From Capillidium heterosporum (lineage: Eukaryota > Entomophthoromycota > Entomophthoromycetes > Entomophthorales > Capillidiaceae): a stretch of DNA of 64,000 bases. The stretch is from the NCBI GenBank assembly GCA_016630905.1, contig WBMQ01000014.1:992001-1056000 (forward strand), in the 5' to 3' direction. This document shows, piece by piece, positions 1-10,527 of this stretch; the stretch's first letter is position 1; every line of letters begins with the position of its first letter. The position numbers were made by a program, and so were the translations under genes. The notes under the pieces are model-generated. The model was not told where the DNA came from. It was given only the letters and a program-made list of their open reading frames with translations, and ran no database searches.

Positions 1-9
1 CACCTATAC

Positions 10-126
10 CAATCTAAAGTTTGGATCCAATAAATTTTGTACTAGCTTTGAAGCTTCCATCTCTTCACCTTTAGTAAACTTTCCTTTGGCCATCAGCCGA
101 TAACCTAAAGACATGAAAACTTCAAC
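10..126 (-). CDS. possible internal exon of a gene running off the left edge
   Basis: A 117-nt open stretch (39 codons) on the minus strand is bounded by an acceptor-like TTAG (before base 126) and a donor-like GTATAG (after base 10), in phase 0 at both ends. The peptide starts VEVFMSLGYRLMAKGKF and ends LDPNFRL. An internal ATG at 114-112 could instead be the start codon. I do not recognise the family. The rest of the gene would lie outside the window. The call rests only on the open frame and splice-like borders. Confidence 0.3.
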
Positions 127-1559
127 CTAACGATGACGTTAAATAGGTCAAGATTAATAGCTAATAGTGGCATAAAAGTCAACCGTTGAAACTACAACTA
201 CAATTTTGGATGATGAGTGGTATTATATTGTAGTTCTGAACATTGCATATTTTCTCTATTGGTAAAGTAATTCATCCTATATGGACTTAATATGAAAAAG
301 AATTACGTACAAGCATGCAACTCATCATCTTACAAGTCCGTATGGAGCCCTAATTCCCGACTGGGGCAGTGTAGGAAGAATTGATTTTAACTTTTGGTCC
401 GATCAAAAGTTTACAGATTCACAGGTATGAAACGGGAATTCCAAAAGATAATATAAACATCACATATAAGTCGAGTTTTATTTGAATAAGCAAAGTATAT
501 ATACCAATATATCATTAAGTTTAGTAGTGATCGATTGTTTATTTTAAAAAAGTAGGAAGATGACGCTCAAAGCTATTGCATCCTAATTCAGCCCAATCTC
601 AAAGACTTAAGATATAAGGGCATAGGTACATACAGTTAGTTTACGGCTGCTTACATATTATGTTAGCTTTTGTTTTGTTGTAGGAGATTGTGTTGTTGTC
701 AGAGATTTTAAAGGTAATCATAAGCTCACTCAGCTCGCTAACTAAACTGGGGATAGTAAACATATCACAGCAAAAACCAGAAATGCAATTTCAATTTACT
801 AGCATTTGCTTTCCAATCAAATAACTCTTAATGAAACAATTGGAGACAATAGGCAAACTCATCTAGCACCCTAAGCTATATCTTTGATCCAACTTAACCT
901 CCCTCTACAAGCTTTTAGCTCGGTCGTCGAACCTGTATCTCTATTCTTGCAAGCAACTTTAGTGATATTTACTTCACATTTATAGTACCGCCAAGTAAGA
1001 TGGCAAGCCTATTTTACATTAGCTGTTAAATGTACCAAACCTTGAAGACAGTTAATCTAAAAGATCGCTACAGTAGATTTGTTGTAAATGACTACTAAAA
1101 AGAGATACACAGCACTGTTAAATAGGTGAAGTGATGTTGGGTAGCTAGTCCTAACTGGTTTAACTGCAGGAAGATCCTTAACCTTTCGATCAACTGTCTC
1201 CTAGTCCAGTGCTACGTTTCCAAGTCAATGAATAAGTTGTCTAAAGTTGTAAAGTAGCTTAAGCCCATTCTTAATTATCTAGATCCACCAGCACAGCTAT
1301 TTACAACAAATTGTGAAGGGTTGGAGGAAACAAATAAGAGAGGTGTAGTAAAATGTACTCTTTATAAAATAAAATTTGAACTTTTGCTGTCTGTAATCAC
1401 TAGTGAGAACTATAAATGAGATACAGTCGACTTTTCCAACCACAAAATCGGCTACCAGCCTAAGCAGTCGTATCAGATGAATTAGGCTACTCAACTCAGC
1501 CAATATTGAAAAATCAAATAAGATACAGGTATAGGGTGTTAGGAGATGTTTATTGTAAA
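127..1559. other. intergenic, nothing recognised
   Basis: AT-rich sequence with stops in all frames. A 68-codon open frame on the minus strand (1503-1297) has no family-like motif and I treat it as chance. Confidence 0.5.
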
Positions 1560-1994
1560 CTAGTGACGAATCTTGGAAAGGATATTATCGTAAGCAAGGT
1601 TAGTCCCCATTTTCAGTAGTGACATGAACCATGTATGATTCAATTTATTATTAAAGACACGCTGATAGAAGACGTAGAGCAACTTAACTCTCATGGAAAC
1701 TTGATTGGAGGTCCTAGTTGTGATACATTAATAAATGGGAATTTGGGTGAAAGTTATTGCTAGATGTAGAGGACGAGGCAAATACTCGAGATCTTTTATT
1801 TCGTACTGGAAGTCGTAGACGGCATATAGGCAATCCTCCTTTGGGAACTTAGATTGGAAAATGGTGTAGTCACAGGATCTGTTTTTGTCAACTACGATAT
1901 CGCTAAAGACATTGATAGACTTGAAGAAAATGTAGCTGTAGGTCTTGGATTGCTCAACTTTTTGAAGCTCTCTGCACTGAGGATTGGCTTTGAT
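1560..1994 (-). pseudogene. ADF/cofilin paralogue with damaged splice sites (probable pseudogene)
   Basis: Second copy of the actin-depolymerising factor/cofilin fold, tandem and in the same orientation as the intact copy at 2899-3442. Reading the minus strand, 1994-1744 gives IKANPQCRELQK, then IVVDKNRSCDYTIF and the cofilin signature KEDCLYAVYDFQYEI. 1713-1560 gives TSNQVSMRVKLLYVF and ends LAYDNILSKIRH-stop, matching the C-terminal helix of cofilins. The last exon is 154 nt, exactly as in the intact copy, and starts after a good CTAG acceptor. The expected donor (after base 1744) reads AATTCC, not GT, and the expected acceptor before ATC at 1994 is also shifted. I see no start codon in the expected place. 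Exon 2 is 15 nt (5 codons) longer than its partner, so the frame is kept. Family identity is well supported; whether it is expressed through non-canonical splicing is unknown. Confidence 0.7.
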
Positions 1995-2898
1995 GGCTTA
2001 GAAAAGTCCGAGTGTTTAGCAGTTGGAGATTGAGCTGACGATGCACAAATAGAGTTGCTATGATAAATTGGGTCAATTGAGATGGAAGGTAGAACCTCAG
2101 CTTAACTACTTTGAGCCACATACGATAGCAATCTTAACTTAATACTCAGTTCAGCTAGTTGGATTGGTGATGCATCCCTTGATTTTTGGCTAAAAGTAAC
2201 TGTAATTTTCGGAAATTGCTGTTTCGAAACAAGGTACTTATGGGGTTGATTTGGTAAATATAGTTTCAGCAGTTTAGTTGGTTTATTAGCCAATTGCAAT
2301 CGAAGGAAAAAGCCGTAAGCAGGCGGCACATCATAGCTAACAGAGTTTTAGGTTGAGCCTGGAAAATCCCAAAATAAGTAGGATGGTATATAAAAAACTA
2401 AGCTATCAATCCAACTCTCTACAGCCTATTTCAAAAAGTAGAGGAGATAGAAAATAGGCTGATACAGTAAAGTATACTGATGAAATAAATGTGGAATTTC
2501 ATACCTGGTTATCTAAAACTAAAATAGAACTGCCGGTAAAGTGTAATCTAAGCTCTTGCACTCACACCAGTGATTCATCAAATCGCTAGGGTAACTTGGA
2601 TTGATTTATCCTAAAATATGGATCTTTACATAGTAATCCTTACAAAATCTGTAAAATTGAATTTTTATACCTATAAGACTATATATATGTCAATTCAAGT
2701 CAAAAGTCTTCAATAGATATTATTTACTTCTGGCTACTATTCAGATATATATAAAATAAATCGTTAAACTTTTTATAATAAAGAAGGCTTTTATAGTAAC
2801 AAAGTGAAAATTTTTGATGTTCACCTACGTTTGCAAAGTTAACGTGATGAACAAAGATAAAGATGTAGAGTTTGGTACAAATAAATAGCTTATTGAGA
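1995..2898. other. intergenic between the two cofilin copies
   Basis: Holds the 5' side of the cofilin paralogue, where a first exon should lie but cannot be identified. A 75-codon minus-strand open frame (2329-2102) shows no recognisable motif. Confidence 0.5.
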
Positions 2899-3442
2899 TC
2901 AACGTAAAGCTTTAGCCTCGATTACATCATAGTAGATCTCTTCTTTAGTGGTAGCTATTATGCTGATGGGGACTCCACCCAACTCATTATTCAAAGTGGA
3001 GGCATTTGAAGTGTACAACGTCTTGGTTTTATCCGAGACTTCGTTAGGACTCCTTTCAAAAGTATGATAAAGTTAGATCAAACGAAGCTGAAAATAAAGT
3101 AAAAGTTTGTTACCAAGTATAGAAAACCCTTTTGACTTGTTGGAAACCCTCGGCTTCATACGCAAATTCATAAATCGCAAACCTACATTTATCTTCAGGA
3201 AGTAAATCTAGAAAGGTTGAATAGTCACTTTGACCAAACTTATCAACTACGACTTCTTCACCATCCTCTTTTATCTCAAATAAGGCGTAGTTGCATTTCT
3301 TCGTCATCATACCTGTTATACAATCCTTGCATTTTGAGTTAACTTGGACCTGGAATCACATTTATAAAATATATACATGAAATTAAATTAGCGTCATTGG
3401 TAGATGGCAATACGTAGAAATAGAAAAAATATAAGTTACCAT
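2899..3442 (-). CDS. COF1: ADF/cofilin, actin-severing protein
   Basis: Three-exon gene encoding about 130 aa, close to the usual 137-143 aa of fungal cofilins. Exon 1 is only the ATG (3442-3440); intron 3439-3350 (gtaact...ttccag); exon 2 3349-3114; intron 3113-3053 (gtaaca...gaaag); exon 3 3052-2899, phases matching. Exon 2 gives VQVNSKCKD, then KKCNYALFEI, EEVVVDKFG and the cofilin hallmark DKCRFAIYEFAYEAEG followed by KRVFYTW. Exon 3 gives SPNEVSDKTKTLYTSN (the SPD..P.K.KM.Y.S actin-binding region) and ends EEIYYDVIEAKALR. From the family: binds ADP-actin, severs and depolymerises filaments, acting in cortical patches and endocytosis. The Ser that is often inhibited by phosphorylation near the N-terminus is absent here because the protein begins MVQV. 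A split right after the first codons is also seen in other fungal cofilin genes. Identity is confident; the start rests on the ATG-gt context. Confidence 0.85.
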
Positions 3443-5028
3443 AGTGTCAAATTAGATAAAAGGTGAAAAGTAGGTAGAGTTTAGTAGGATCCAGTTTATC
3501 ACTTTTAGGTCAAATAGCAAATGTCAGTTTCACATTTTAGCTTTTGCCTACCTATGCTAAAAAGGTTAATTTATATTTATGCAAGGCTAGTCAGAATTAA
3601 GCTTTTGAAGAGAATCTGAGTTTCAACAGATGGCTTCCCAAATGTCAGCACAAAAGGTGTAACTAGTGTACTTGAAATTTCAAGGCCTTGTCACAACGTG
3701 TTGATATTTATCTTGACTAGTCAAATTTCATAAACGGTTGGAAAATGGGATTACATTTTTAAAAGAAGCTATATTCCAAAAAAAATTGTATTAGAGGGAA
3801 TAAAGTAAAGTTCCCATATCTCTTCACAATCACTGCTGCCTTAAACTTTGCTAGTAAAAGATAAAGGTTTAGTTATACAACTTTACCCTTAAAGCTGATA
3901 CATTCAAGGACTTTATTAATAGTGCTATAGCATTTACAACTTATTGATCAAATCTAGCCAACAAAGTTTTAAGTTAGGATAAAAAGCTGCAGTCCAGGTC
4001 CACTTACATCTTTACTTTCAAATTTGAAGGTGGGTCACTTTGATATACCAAGAACCAGTAACCAACAACCTAAAGCATAATGGAGGCAAAGTTTCAGCCT
4101 ACTATATAGCACTGAGTTGGTTATCAGTTATCATTGTAGCTAATATAAAAGATACTTAACAATATATCTAAAACTAGATACAATAAATTTGGCAAGTAGC
4201 CAGTGCTACCTAGACTTACGATATTACAAAGTCAACTTTTCATGATTCTAGCTTTTATATCGAATTAAATAAGAAAATGCTAGTTTCGACTCGAGTCAAA
4301 CTTTTGCGCAATCCTAGCAATCTTTATAATTTTTCCCAGCTATTTTGAATTTTTAGTGACGTTTCCAACAAATTTACATCAGCATCCATGACAACAAATT
4401 CTACAGTTATACAGATATATTACTGAACTTCATCAAATTGATGACAAATTGTAGTGAGCAAGTAATCAGCTGCGAATCAATACTTGAAAGATAGATGTAT
4501 TCATTATTTATATTGAAATTCAAACTCAAATTCTCTCAAACCGTCAATAAATAGCCTAATAATCAACTATACCAAAATCCACCACCTACTGAAAATACAA
4601 ACAAAATATACGTGTACTTACTAAATTACTATATACATCTCAAAACTTCAATCACTTGGACAACTCAAATTCGAAGCTTTATAAGATATATAGTGAGGAA
4701 AAGCGCCCATTTCCAAATATATTTTTACCATGTTCCGTTTATGCAAAGTATATGGGACCTGCTTTTGGACCTACTCGAACTTCGATGCCACCTATCATCT
4801 GGCACTTTAAAGAGCTAGATTATAGAACTAGAGCCTTTGGGGCCCTAGACTAATAGAATTCTTGAAAATTTTATCTATATCTGGACTAGACCTCTACGTC
4901 TATCTCTCAATAAAATATCAAGGAAATTGGCCTAAAGAACCAAGCTTTGGTATAACACCAGCTTTCTTCTTTGTAATATAGAAAATTCTGTTCTTCATCT
5001 GCTTCTACAGCTTTTAGCTTTCAATCCG
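3443..5028. other. intergenic, 1.6 kb
   Basis: AT-rich. Two overlapping open frames at 4612-4853 (+) have no signal, domain or repeat that I recognise. No tRNA-like structure seen. Confidence 0.5.
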
Positions 5029-5622
5029 ATGTATCTGCTCCTTTACTTTTGTCTCTATCTCCAGCTATTCTTTCAGCCATTATTCGGCCAAACTATCAAC
5101 CTAAAATCTCAACAGCATCAGTTCAAAAACATCGCTATTGATGCCGAGCCGTCAACTAAACTTTATTACTTATGTGCCACCAAACTAGACTATACAAAAC
5201 TCAATACCGATTCTTTAAACGCCATCACTCACTTAATTCAAACCTTATATCCAAACGAACGCATCTCCTCTAAAGAAATAGTCACCTTATCGAGCCTAAC
5301 CCAGAAGTTAACTCGAATATGTAACAAAAACTATCCTAGTACTGCAAACACTACTCTGAATACCTATAACAGCTATCCATTTCAATTGAAAGATGAGCCT
5401 TCGAACCTCGAGCAAGAAGACGATGAAGCTATCGATCCAACCTTAGAAAGCATCCTCAACAAAATTATCGATAAGGAGATCAAAGTCTTGGAATCCACCA
5501 TTGAATTCTTTGATACACCTCCCAACAAAAATAACGACGATACTCTAGCATTTTCAATGAGTTATGTCGTAAAGGCTACCATCATACTATCGGCAATAAT
5601 ATTCCTGATAGTCTTCGATTGA
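5029..5622 (+). CDS. small secreted or membrane-anchored protein, family A copy 1 (function unknown)
   Basis: Single-exon 197-aa protein. Residues 1-20 form a hydrophobic signal peptide ending near PLFGQ; the middle is Asn/Thr/Lys-rich and hydrophilic with an acidic patch (NLEQEDDEAIDPTLES); the last about 20 residues (SYVVKATIILSAIIFLIVFD) are a transmembrane segment or GPI-type hydrophobic tail. Two cysteines (YLCATK and RICNK) lie between. A clear paralogue is at 14456-13913 on the other strand, sharing the signal-peptide layout, the LDYTKLNT/VDYSKLDT motif, the EIKV segment and the FSMSYVVK tail. I recognise no known domain. It neighbours a cystinosin gene in both copies, which suggests the pair duplicated together and not necessarily that they act together. 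Confidence 0.75.
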   Translation: MYLLLYFCLYLQLFFQPLFGQTINLKSQQHQFKNIAIDAEPSTKLYYLCATKLDYTKLNTDSLNAITHLIQTLYPNERISSKEIVTLSSLTQKLTRICNKNYPSTANTTLNTYNSYPFQLKDEPSNLEQEDDEAIDPTLESILNKIIDKEIKVLESTIEFFDTPPNKNNDDTLAFSMSYVVKATIILSAIIFLIVFD

Positions 5623-6143
5623 ATACTCTATTTTACTACCAGCTAAAGTTGCAACCTATTGGGGAAATATTCAACTTCGCTTCTATAGTAAGTGAATGAG
5701 AGATATCAATAAAAGTATAGTCCATAAGCATATATTATATTTGTTCTTATGGAAGTTGCATTTTTGTATAGATCTTAGGCTTACATAAATTCAAATTTTG
5801 GAAAGTTGTAAACTCAGTAGATTGGATCCACCTACCTCTTGTAAAGTTTATACTATCGTTAAGTAATATCAACTTAGCTCCTCAGCTAAATCATATACTG
5901 AATATTGGGTGATTTTTATTTTTCATAGGTGGCCCACTTTTGCACTACTACCTGACAATGTGCTGCAGGCCACATGCTTTTATCTCATCCTACTCTTTTC
6001 CTACGCTTTAGTTTACTATCTACCTCTTTTCCACTGCCTCAATTAGCCGCCAGTTCACCTAATTCCTTGATCGATTTCCCTTTATAGATGAGTCTTTGTT
6101 CATACTTGATTTCGGAACCTCCGGTTGTCACATTGCAGATTAA

Positions 6144-6658
6144 TTGAGTCCTAACTTCTATGATGAATCACTACAACCCTTTCCCTTTGTTGAAAAGAAT
6201 CTACCTACATGTCGTCAAACTATAAATTTTCCCTGGACTAATATATATATCAAAGCACTCGCACAAAAAGATGAAGGTTTCTTGATTCCTTTTGGAAAGT
6301 TCTCTTGGATTTCAGATTTAGATTTGAGTTGGATTAAATATTTTAAAAGATTTCCAGTTGATAGTTTTACAGAAATTGGGAATTTTAAGCATTTTATTTA
6401 TTACAAAGAAGCCGCTATATCTATAGTATTCGGCCCACAACACAACTATACATATCACATTCCATGCTGAAGAACTCATCAATTTCAGCAGAATCCACTC
6501 GACTGGAAGTCCAAGTCAGTGGTCAGACATCCGACGAGGTCGATCAACTCACAAGTACGTTCAAATCGAATTACAAAAGATCGTACAACTACCTACAAAA
6601 GTTAGTGTACAAGCAAGCATATTTTCCAATCTTAAGAGCTCTAAAATCTGCCAACTAA
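6144..6658 (+). other. unrecognised coding-like stretch, probably a broken or spliced gene
   Basis: Two overlapping open stretches: 6144-6470 (108 codons, contains YDESLQPFPFVEKN and DEGFLIPFGKFSWISDL) and 6464-6658 (64 codons). In the frame of the first, coding-like peptide continues upstream as ESLFILDFGTSGCHIAD before a stop at 6141-6143. The aromatic-rich composition and length look like real coding sequence, but there is no good ATG for the first stretch. Either introns or frameshifts break it. I do not recognise the family and find no copy in the opposite duplication arm. Confidence 0.35.
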
Positions 6659-6944
6659 AGTACAAGTCGCCATTCAGCTTTGGAAGTAAAGCTACCTTCA
6701 ATATTTACCAGATTCCTACTCAAATTGTCTATCTGTCTACCTAATGCAAATTTCAAAGCAAGTTGGAATTGTTGTCTGGCACTATTTTCAATTGTAGTAC
6801 CTTTCGATACAATTACTATATATATTTAATATCTAGTACGCCTATCACATCATCTGTAGCAAGTCAAAAGTTTTTACAAAGTTTGTAGTTCTTAAAGGTA
6901 GGTTAACAATCGGTATATATTTCTACCTGGCATTTTAGCCCATT

Positions 6945-7440
6945 CTTTAGAAGGTGGAGTAGGTGAATGAGGAAAAGCTAATGGTAGGTTAGTGGTAACC
7001 TTGGGCTTTGGGTTGGGTTGATTAGAATTGGATGGAATAAACTTCAAAGTCAAAATTATTAGCTGGTTCAGTGAGATAGTGGCCCTTGTCGAAAAATCTA
7101 AAGGACCGCTACTAAAATTTTAGGTTTGGAATTAAGGTTGAGTAAATGTTATCCTTTAGATCCTGACTTCATACTATAGTTTCAAAGTTGCTGGATCTAG
7201 TATGCTAGGTGCCAATTGATTCAACTTCATCTCTTTTCATTCTATCTTACCAGCCACTTCAAACTCTACAAACTTCCAACTAGTCCAATTCAAACGTCTG
7301 ATTAGCAGTCACGTTCTTACAAATCAAACCAACCAACTCTACCTCTATAGACCTTTGATTGATTACTAATGCTTCACCAAAAGTAACATCAAAGCTTACT
7401 AAAATGGTATCATTTCATTTTCTATCCAGATATTTAACAG
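6945..7440 (-). other. coding-like remnant, possibly arrestin-type
   Basis: On the minus strand, 7400-7277 reads VSFDVTFGEALVINQR followed by SIEVELVGLICKN before a stop, which resembles the N-terminal arrestin-fold strand pair (compare LKVELVGYEE in the arrestin gene at 44399). Further on, about 7090-6945 gives a proline-rich piece (HSPTPPSKEW). Stops interrupt the frame. This could be an arrestin-like pseudogene, but the match is short; low confidence. Confidence 0.25.
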
Positions 7441-7495
7441 CAAGTTCAACGACAAGCACTTTTCCAACCCAAATCAATTGAAATTATATTTTCAA

Positions 7496-8766
7496 ATGTC
7501 ACTAACACCTCTAGACATTTTATCCTACGTATTAGGCTGGGTAAACATAGTTTTTATAGTAATGAGGCTTTAATGCATTTTATTACATTCCACTAGAGTT
7601 ACTTCTTAGCTTGGTCTGTAAGCTTCTACCCCCAAGTCCTACTCAACTTTCGACGCAAGAGGTACTTAGTTTTCTCAACTCCACTCAACCAAAATCTCAA
7701 CTTTAGCGTCCAAGGTCTATCTCTAGACTTTCTATACTATAACTTGTTTGGGTTTTTCTGTTACTCGGTAGTTCATTTTATTGTAGTTTCATATTCTAAT
7801 ATATCCATTTTACCTTATCAAAATAATAGGTCTACAACCTAACTATGTACTACTCTAAAACTGTACAAGATGAGTATCGACGTCGCAACGACACCAAAGA
7901 TAACTTAGTGCAGTTGAACGACGTTGTCTTCAGTGTACATGCTTTAGCAATATCAGCATTTACACTCTACCAGACATTTATCTATCAGGTAACAAACCTA
8001 AAAAGATGCTTATTTTTATAAATATATAGAAAACCCCCGATCAAGTGCTTTCGCTAGTAGGCCAACGACTTCTCAAAGTTTTGGGTTGGACTTTAGTATT
8101 CACAGTCATAGGCGGTACTTTCGGTTGGTTCCAGTGGTTGGATGTAGTGTATTTATTCAGCTATGTCAAGCTCCTAATTTCAACTATCAAATACGTGCCT
8201 CAGGTAACTTCTTGTTACAGTTTCCATAACACTACCATATACTTTGCTAACATCCATTCAAGGCCTACCTCAACTTCAAGCGTAAATCTACAGTTGGGTG
8301 GTCGATCCACAACATCCTCCTAGTACTTTTTTCATCTTCCTTCTAGACTACTTACCGCCTTACAAAACCTACACCAGGATTTTACTGGCGGTTCACTGTC
8401 CATATTTCAGCTGTTCATCGACGCCTACAAGGACAACAATTGGTCGGGAATCTTTGGAGTTTGTTCTTTATTGTCTTCCATTTACTAACCTTCACTATCA
8501 TGTAGAACCCCGCTAAACTGTAACTTGAACTGGGAAGTTATTTACATACTAAAATTTTTTACTTTAGCTTTTTAGGCAACTTATCCATAGGGTTCGATAT
8601 AGTCTTTCTCATCCAACATTTTGTCTTATACAAGGATCGTAGTGAACTGGATTACAATCGTATTGAGGATTTGGAAATTCAAGTTGAAACGGAAACTCCA
8701 ACTCAACCCGAAACTGACCTCAACCAAGGCTCTAACCCACCAGCTTACCTATTTACTCGATTATAA
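7496..8766 (+). CDS. CTNS: cystinosin (PQ-loop lysosomal/vacuolar cystine-proton symporter), copy 1
   Basis: Nine exons join in frame to 285 aa: 7496-7540, 7597-7661, 7707-7767, 7830-7988, 8030-8203, 8263-8322, 8378-8458, 8506-8519 (14 nt) and 8568-8766, all GT-AG. First PQ-loop: [20 protein letters not shown] (PQ at residues 27-28) and [13 protein letters not shown]. Second: [13 protein letters not shown] (PQ 167-168), then [15 protein letters not shown] and DFTGGS (189-194), whose Asp corresponds to the residue coupling cystine to proton transport in human cystinosin. The end, [13 protein letters not shown], matches the last helix. Seven membrane helices are expected; 285 aa lies between yeast Ers1 (about 260) and human (367). 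The C-terminal tail contains PPAY (277-280), a PPxY motif of the type bound by Nedd4/Rsp5 WW domains. Expected role: export of cystine from the vacuole. A paralogue with identical lengths for exons 1-8 lies at 12856-11239 (-). Confidence 0.9.
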
Positions 8767-9131
8767 TGGCAAATGGGTAGGTAAATAATGATTCATTGAA
8801 AGAATTAGTATTTTTATCAATAGTTGTTGGTATAATAAAGTATTCCTAATTACTCTTGGTGCTTAGAGTTTTAAGTATATAAAATATACATATGTAATTT
8901 GGTCTACTTTTTTACAAATCTTTAGTGTTTAATCTATGAGCTAAATCACTTATCTATATTACATTTAAAAGTATGTGCACATATACATCATAAAAGTCAA
9001 GTAAAGATAAAAACAAATCCAACTAAAACGAAACCTTCAACTTTTTATAATTTTTAAAAGCATATGCTATCCAACCTAACATCCCCTAAATCCAATTCTA
9101 CCAGCCCATTACACTACACTTTGCCTTACTC
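8767..9131. other. short convergent intergenic region
   Basis: 3' flanks of the cystinosin and FYR-domain genes. AT-rich; no gene seen. Confidence 0.5.
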
Positions 9132-10527
9132 TTAATTCGACTCTACCTCCGAATCAGAGGAGATAGGAGGAGAGAGTTGATTCCCATTCTTGTGGAACTT
9201 CTTGTCTGGATTTGATAATTTAGCCGAGCGTTCACTACCACTACTTTGATCATCACTATAAGTTGCGTTTCGAATGAGAGTGTTGAGGTTCCGGCTCAAT
9301 GTCACTAGTAGAGAGTAGGGCATCCACATTATCGATATTTCTCGAGTGGTCAACCGAACCTATGGGAGAAGAGCTTCGGCTACGGCTTCTCGAAGGACTC
9401 CTTGAACGACTCCGAGTCCTACTACGCCTCAAAGGTCGATCGGACTCACTACCACTGCCACTATCGGAAGCGTAGCGGACAGGATGTTGGCTGGCTTCCA
9501 ACTGTTGCAGATCCAATGGTTTACGTCTTAAGGTACCATCAGCATTGTGGTACTGAGGTACGACCCAACGTCTCGAGTTGACGCTAGGGTTGGTTTGTGG
9601 CTGAAAGTACTGCCAGATGTAGCTGCGACACTTATCGGCACCTGGCAGTCCTTGAATTAAGTTAGCTATGGTAGGATGACTGAATCCGTAGTAATCAGGG
9701 CCTGAAACCGAGTTGGAGCTAGGTCGATCGCGGCACAAATTGGCCAGCTTTACAACTTGAACCCAAGCCCCAGTCGAGGAAGGTGAGTCGATGAGGAGGT
9801 CGGGGTTGTCGTCGCAAGTTATGCGGAACAAAGGGGTAGCATCCACCTCCAAAACTTGAGCCGTGTAGCAGGCCTGTTTACCGCGGTTGACTGTTGAGTT
9901 GTAGTATCGTAAGACGGTAAATCCGATAGGGAAGATGTAGCGTTGGTTGTGGAACTTGGGGTTGGTTGGGTCAACGACACCTAGGTCCAAGATGGTTATG
10001 GTACCCACGCTGACAGGGAGTATGACCTGACCGGATCTATCTTTGGGGAACATCTGGACCTTTTTGGGTGGTTTGCCGTCGTTAGTTCTAACGTTGGAGG
10101 CATAGTTGTCGGTCTGTCCATGTTCGGCATAAGGGCCTTCCGAGTCACTGGTCGTGTCCGATAGGCTGTCGGTTCGTGTAGATTTGGACTTGTGCTTCTT
10201 ACTGCTGCCGTTACGGTGCTTATCTAAAAAGTCGGGTTAGGAGTAAACTATGGACAAATACATTTTCTACTGTCGTCTTGGCTGCTTTCACTGTCACTCG
10301 ACATCTCAGTTCGGTTACTCAACTCGTTGAGGAGGATGTAGTTACGTCCCCGCAACTTTTCGATGGACTTCAAGTTGTCATCTAACTTCTCCTTGGCTGA
10401 AGCGTAAGCCTAACAAAATGAGTTTACATTTCCATTAAAATAAATTTACCGATTGGACCTGGCGGTACTTTTCTTTCAACTCATTGTACTTGCTCTTATA
10501 CTTACTAGATCTCTTCTTACCGTCCAT
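9132..10527 (-). CDS. FYRN/FYRC domain nuclear protein, TBRG1-like
   Basis: Exons 10527-10450, 10409-10271, 10223-9360 and 9304-9132 join in frame to 417 aa. If the last 55-nt intron (gttcgg...ctactag) is retained, the frame closes at 9256 giving 394 aa; both C-termini look protein-like. The N-terminus is a charged coiled segment (KSKYNELKEKYRQVQ) as in TBRG1; an acidic/Ser-rich linker follows. FYRN begins about residue 153 (LGVVDP, then YIFPIGFTVLRYYNS) and FYRC covers about 192-275 (CYTAQVLEV, PLFRITCDDNP, ending YYGFSHPTIANLIQGLPGA). After it comes a run of RS dipeptides (RRSRTRSRSRSPSRSR). FY-rich modules occur in chromatin-associated proteins such as trithorax/MLL and TBRG1; no SET, PHD or JmjC domain is present here. 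It sits between the arms of an inverted duplication and is itself single-copy in the window. Confidence 0.8.

Noticed and set aside
4612-4853. Two overlapping small plus-strand open frames
   Set aside because: No signal peptide, domain or paralogue; typical chance frames in AT-rich DNA.
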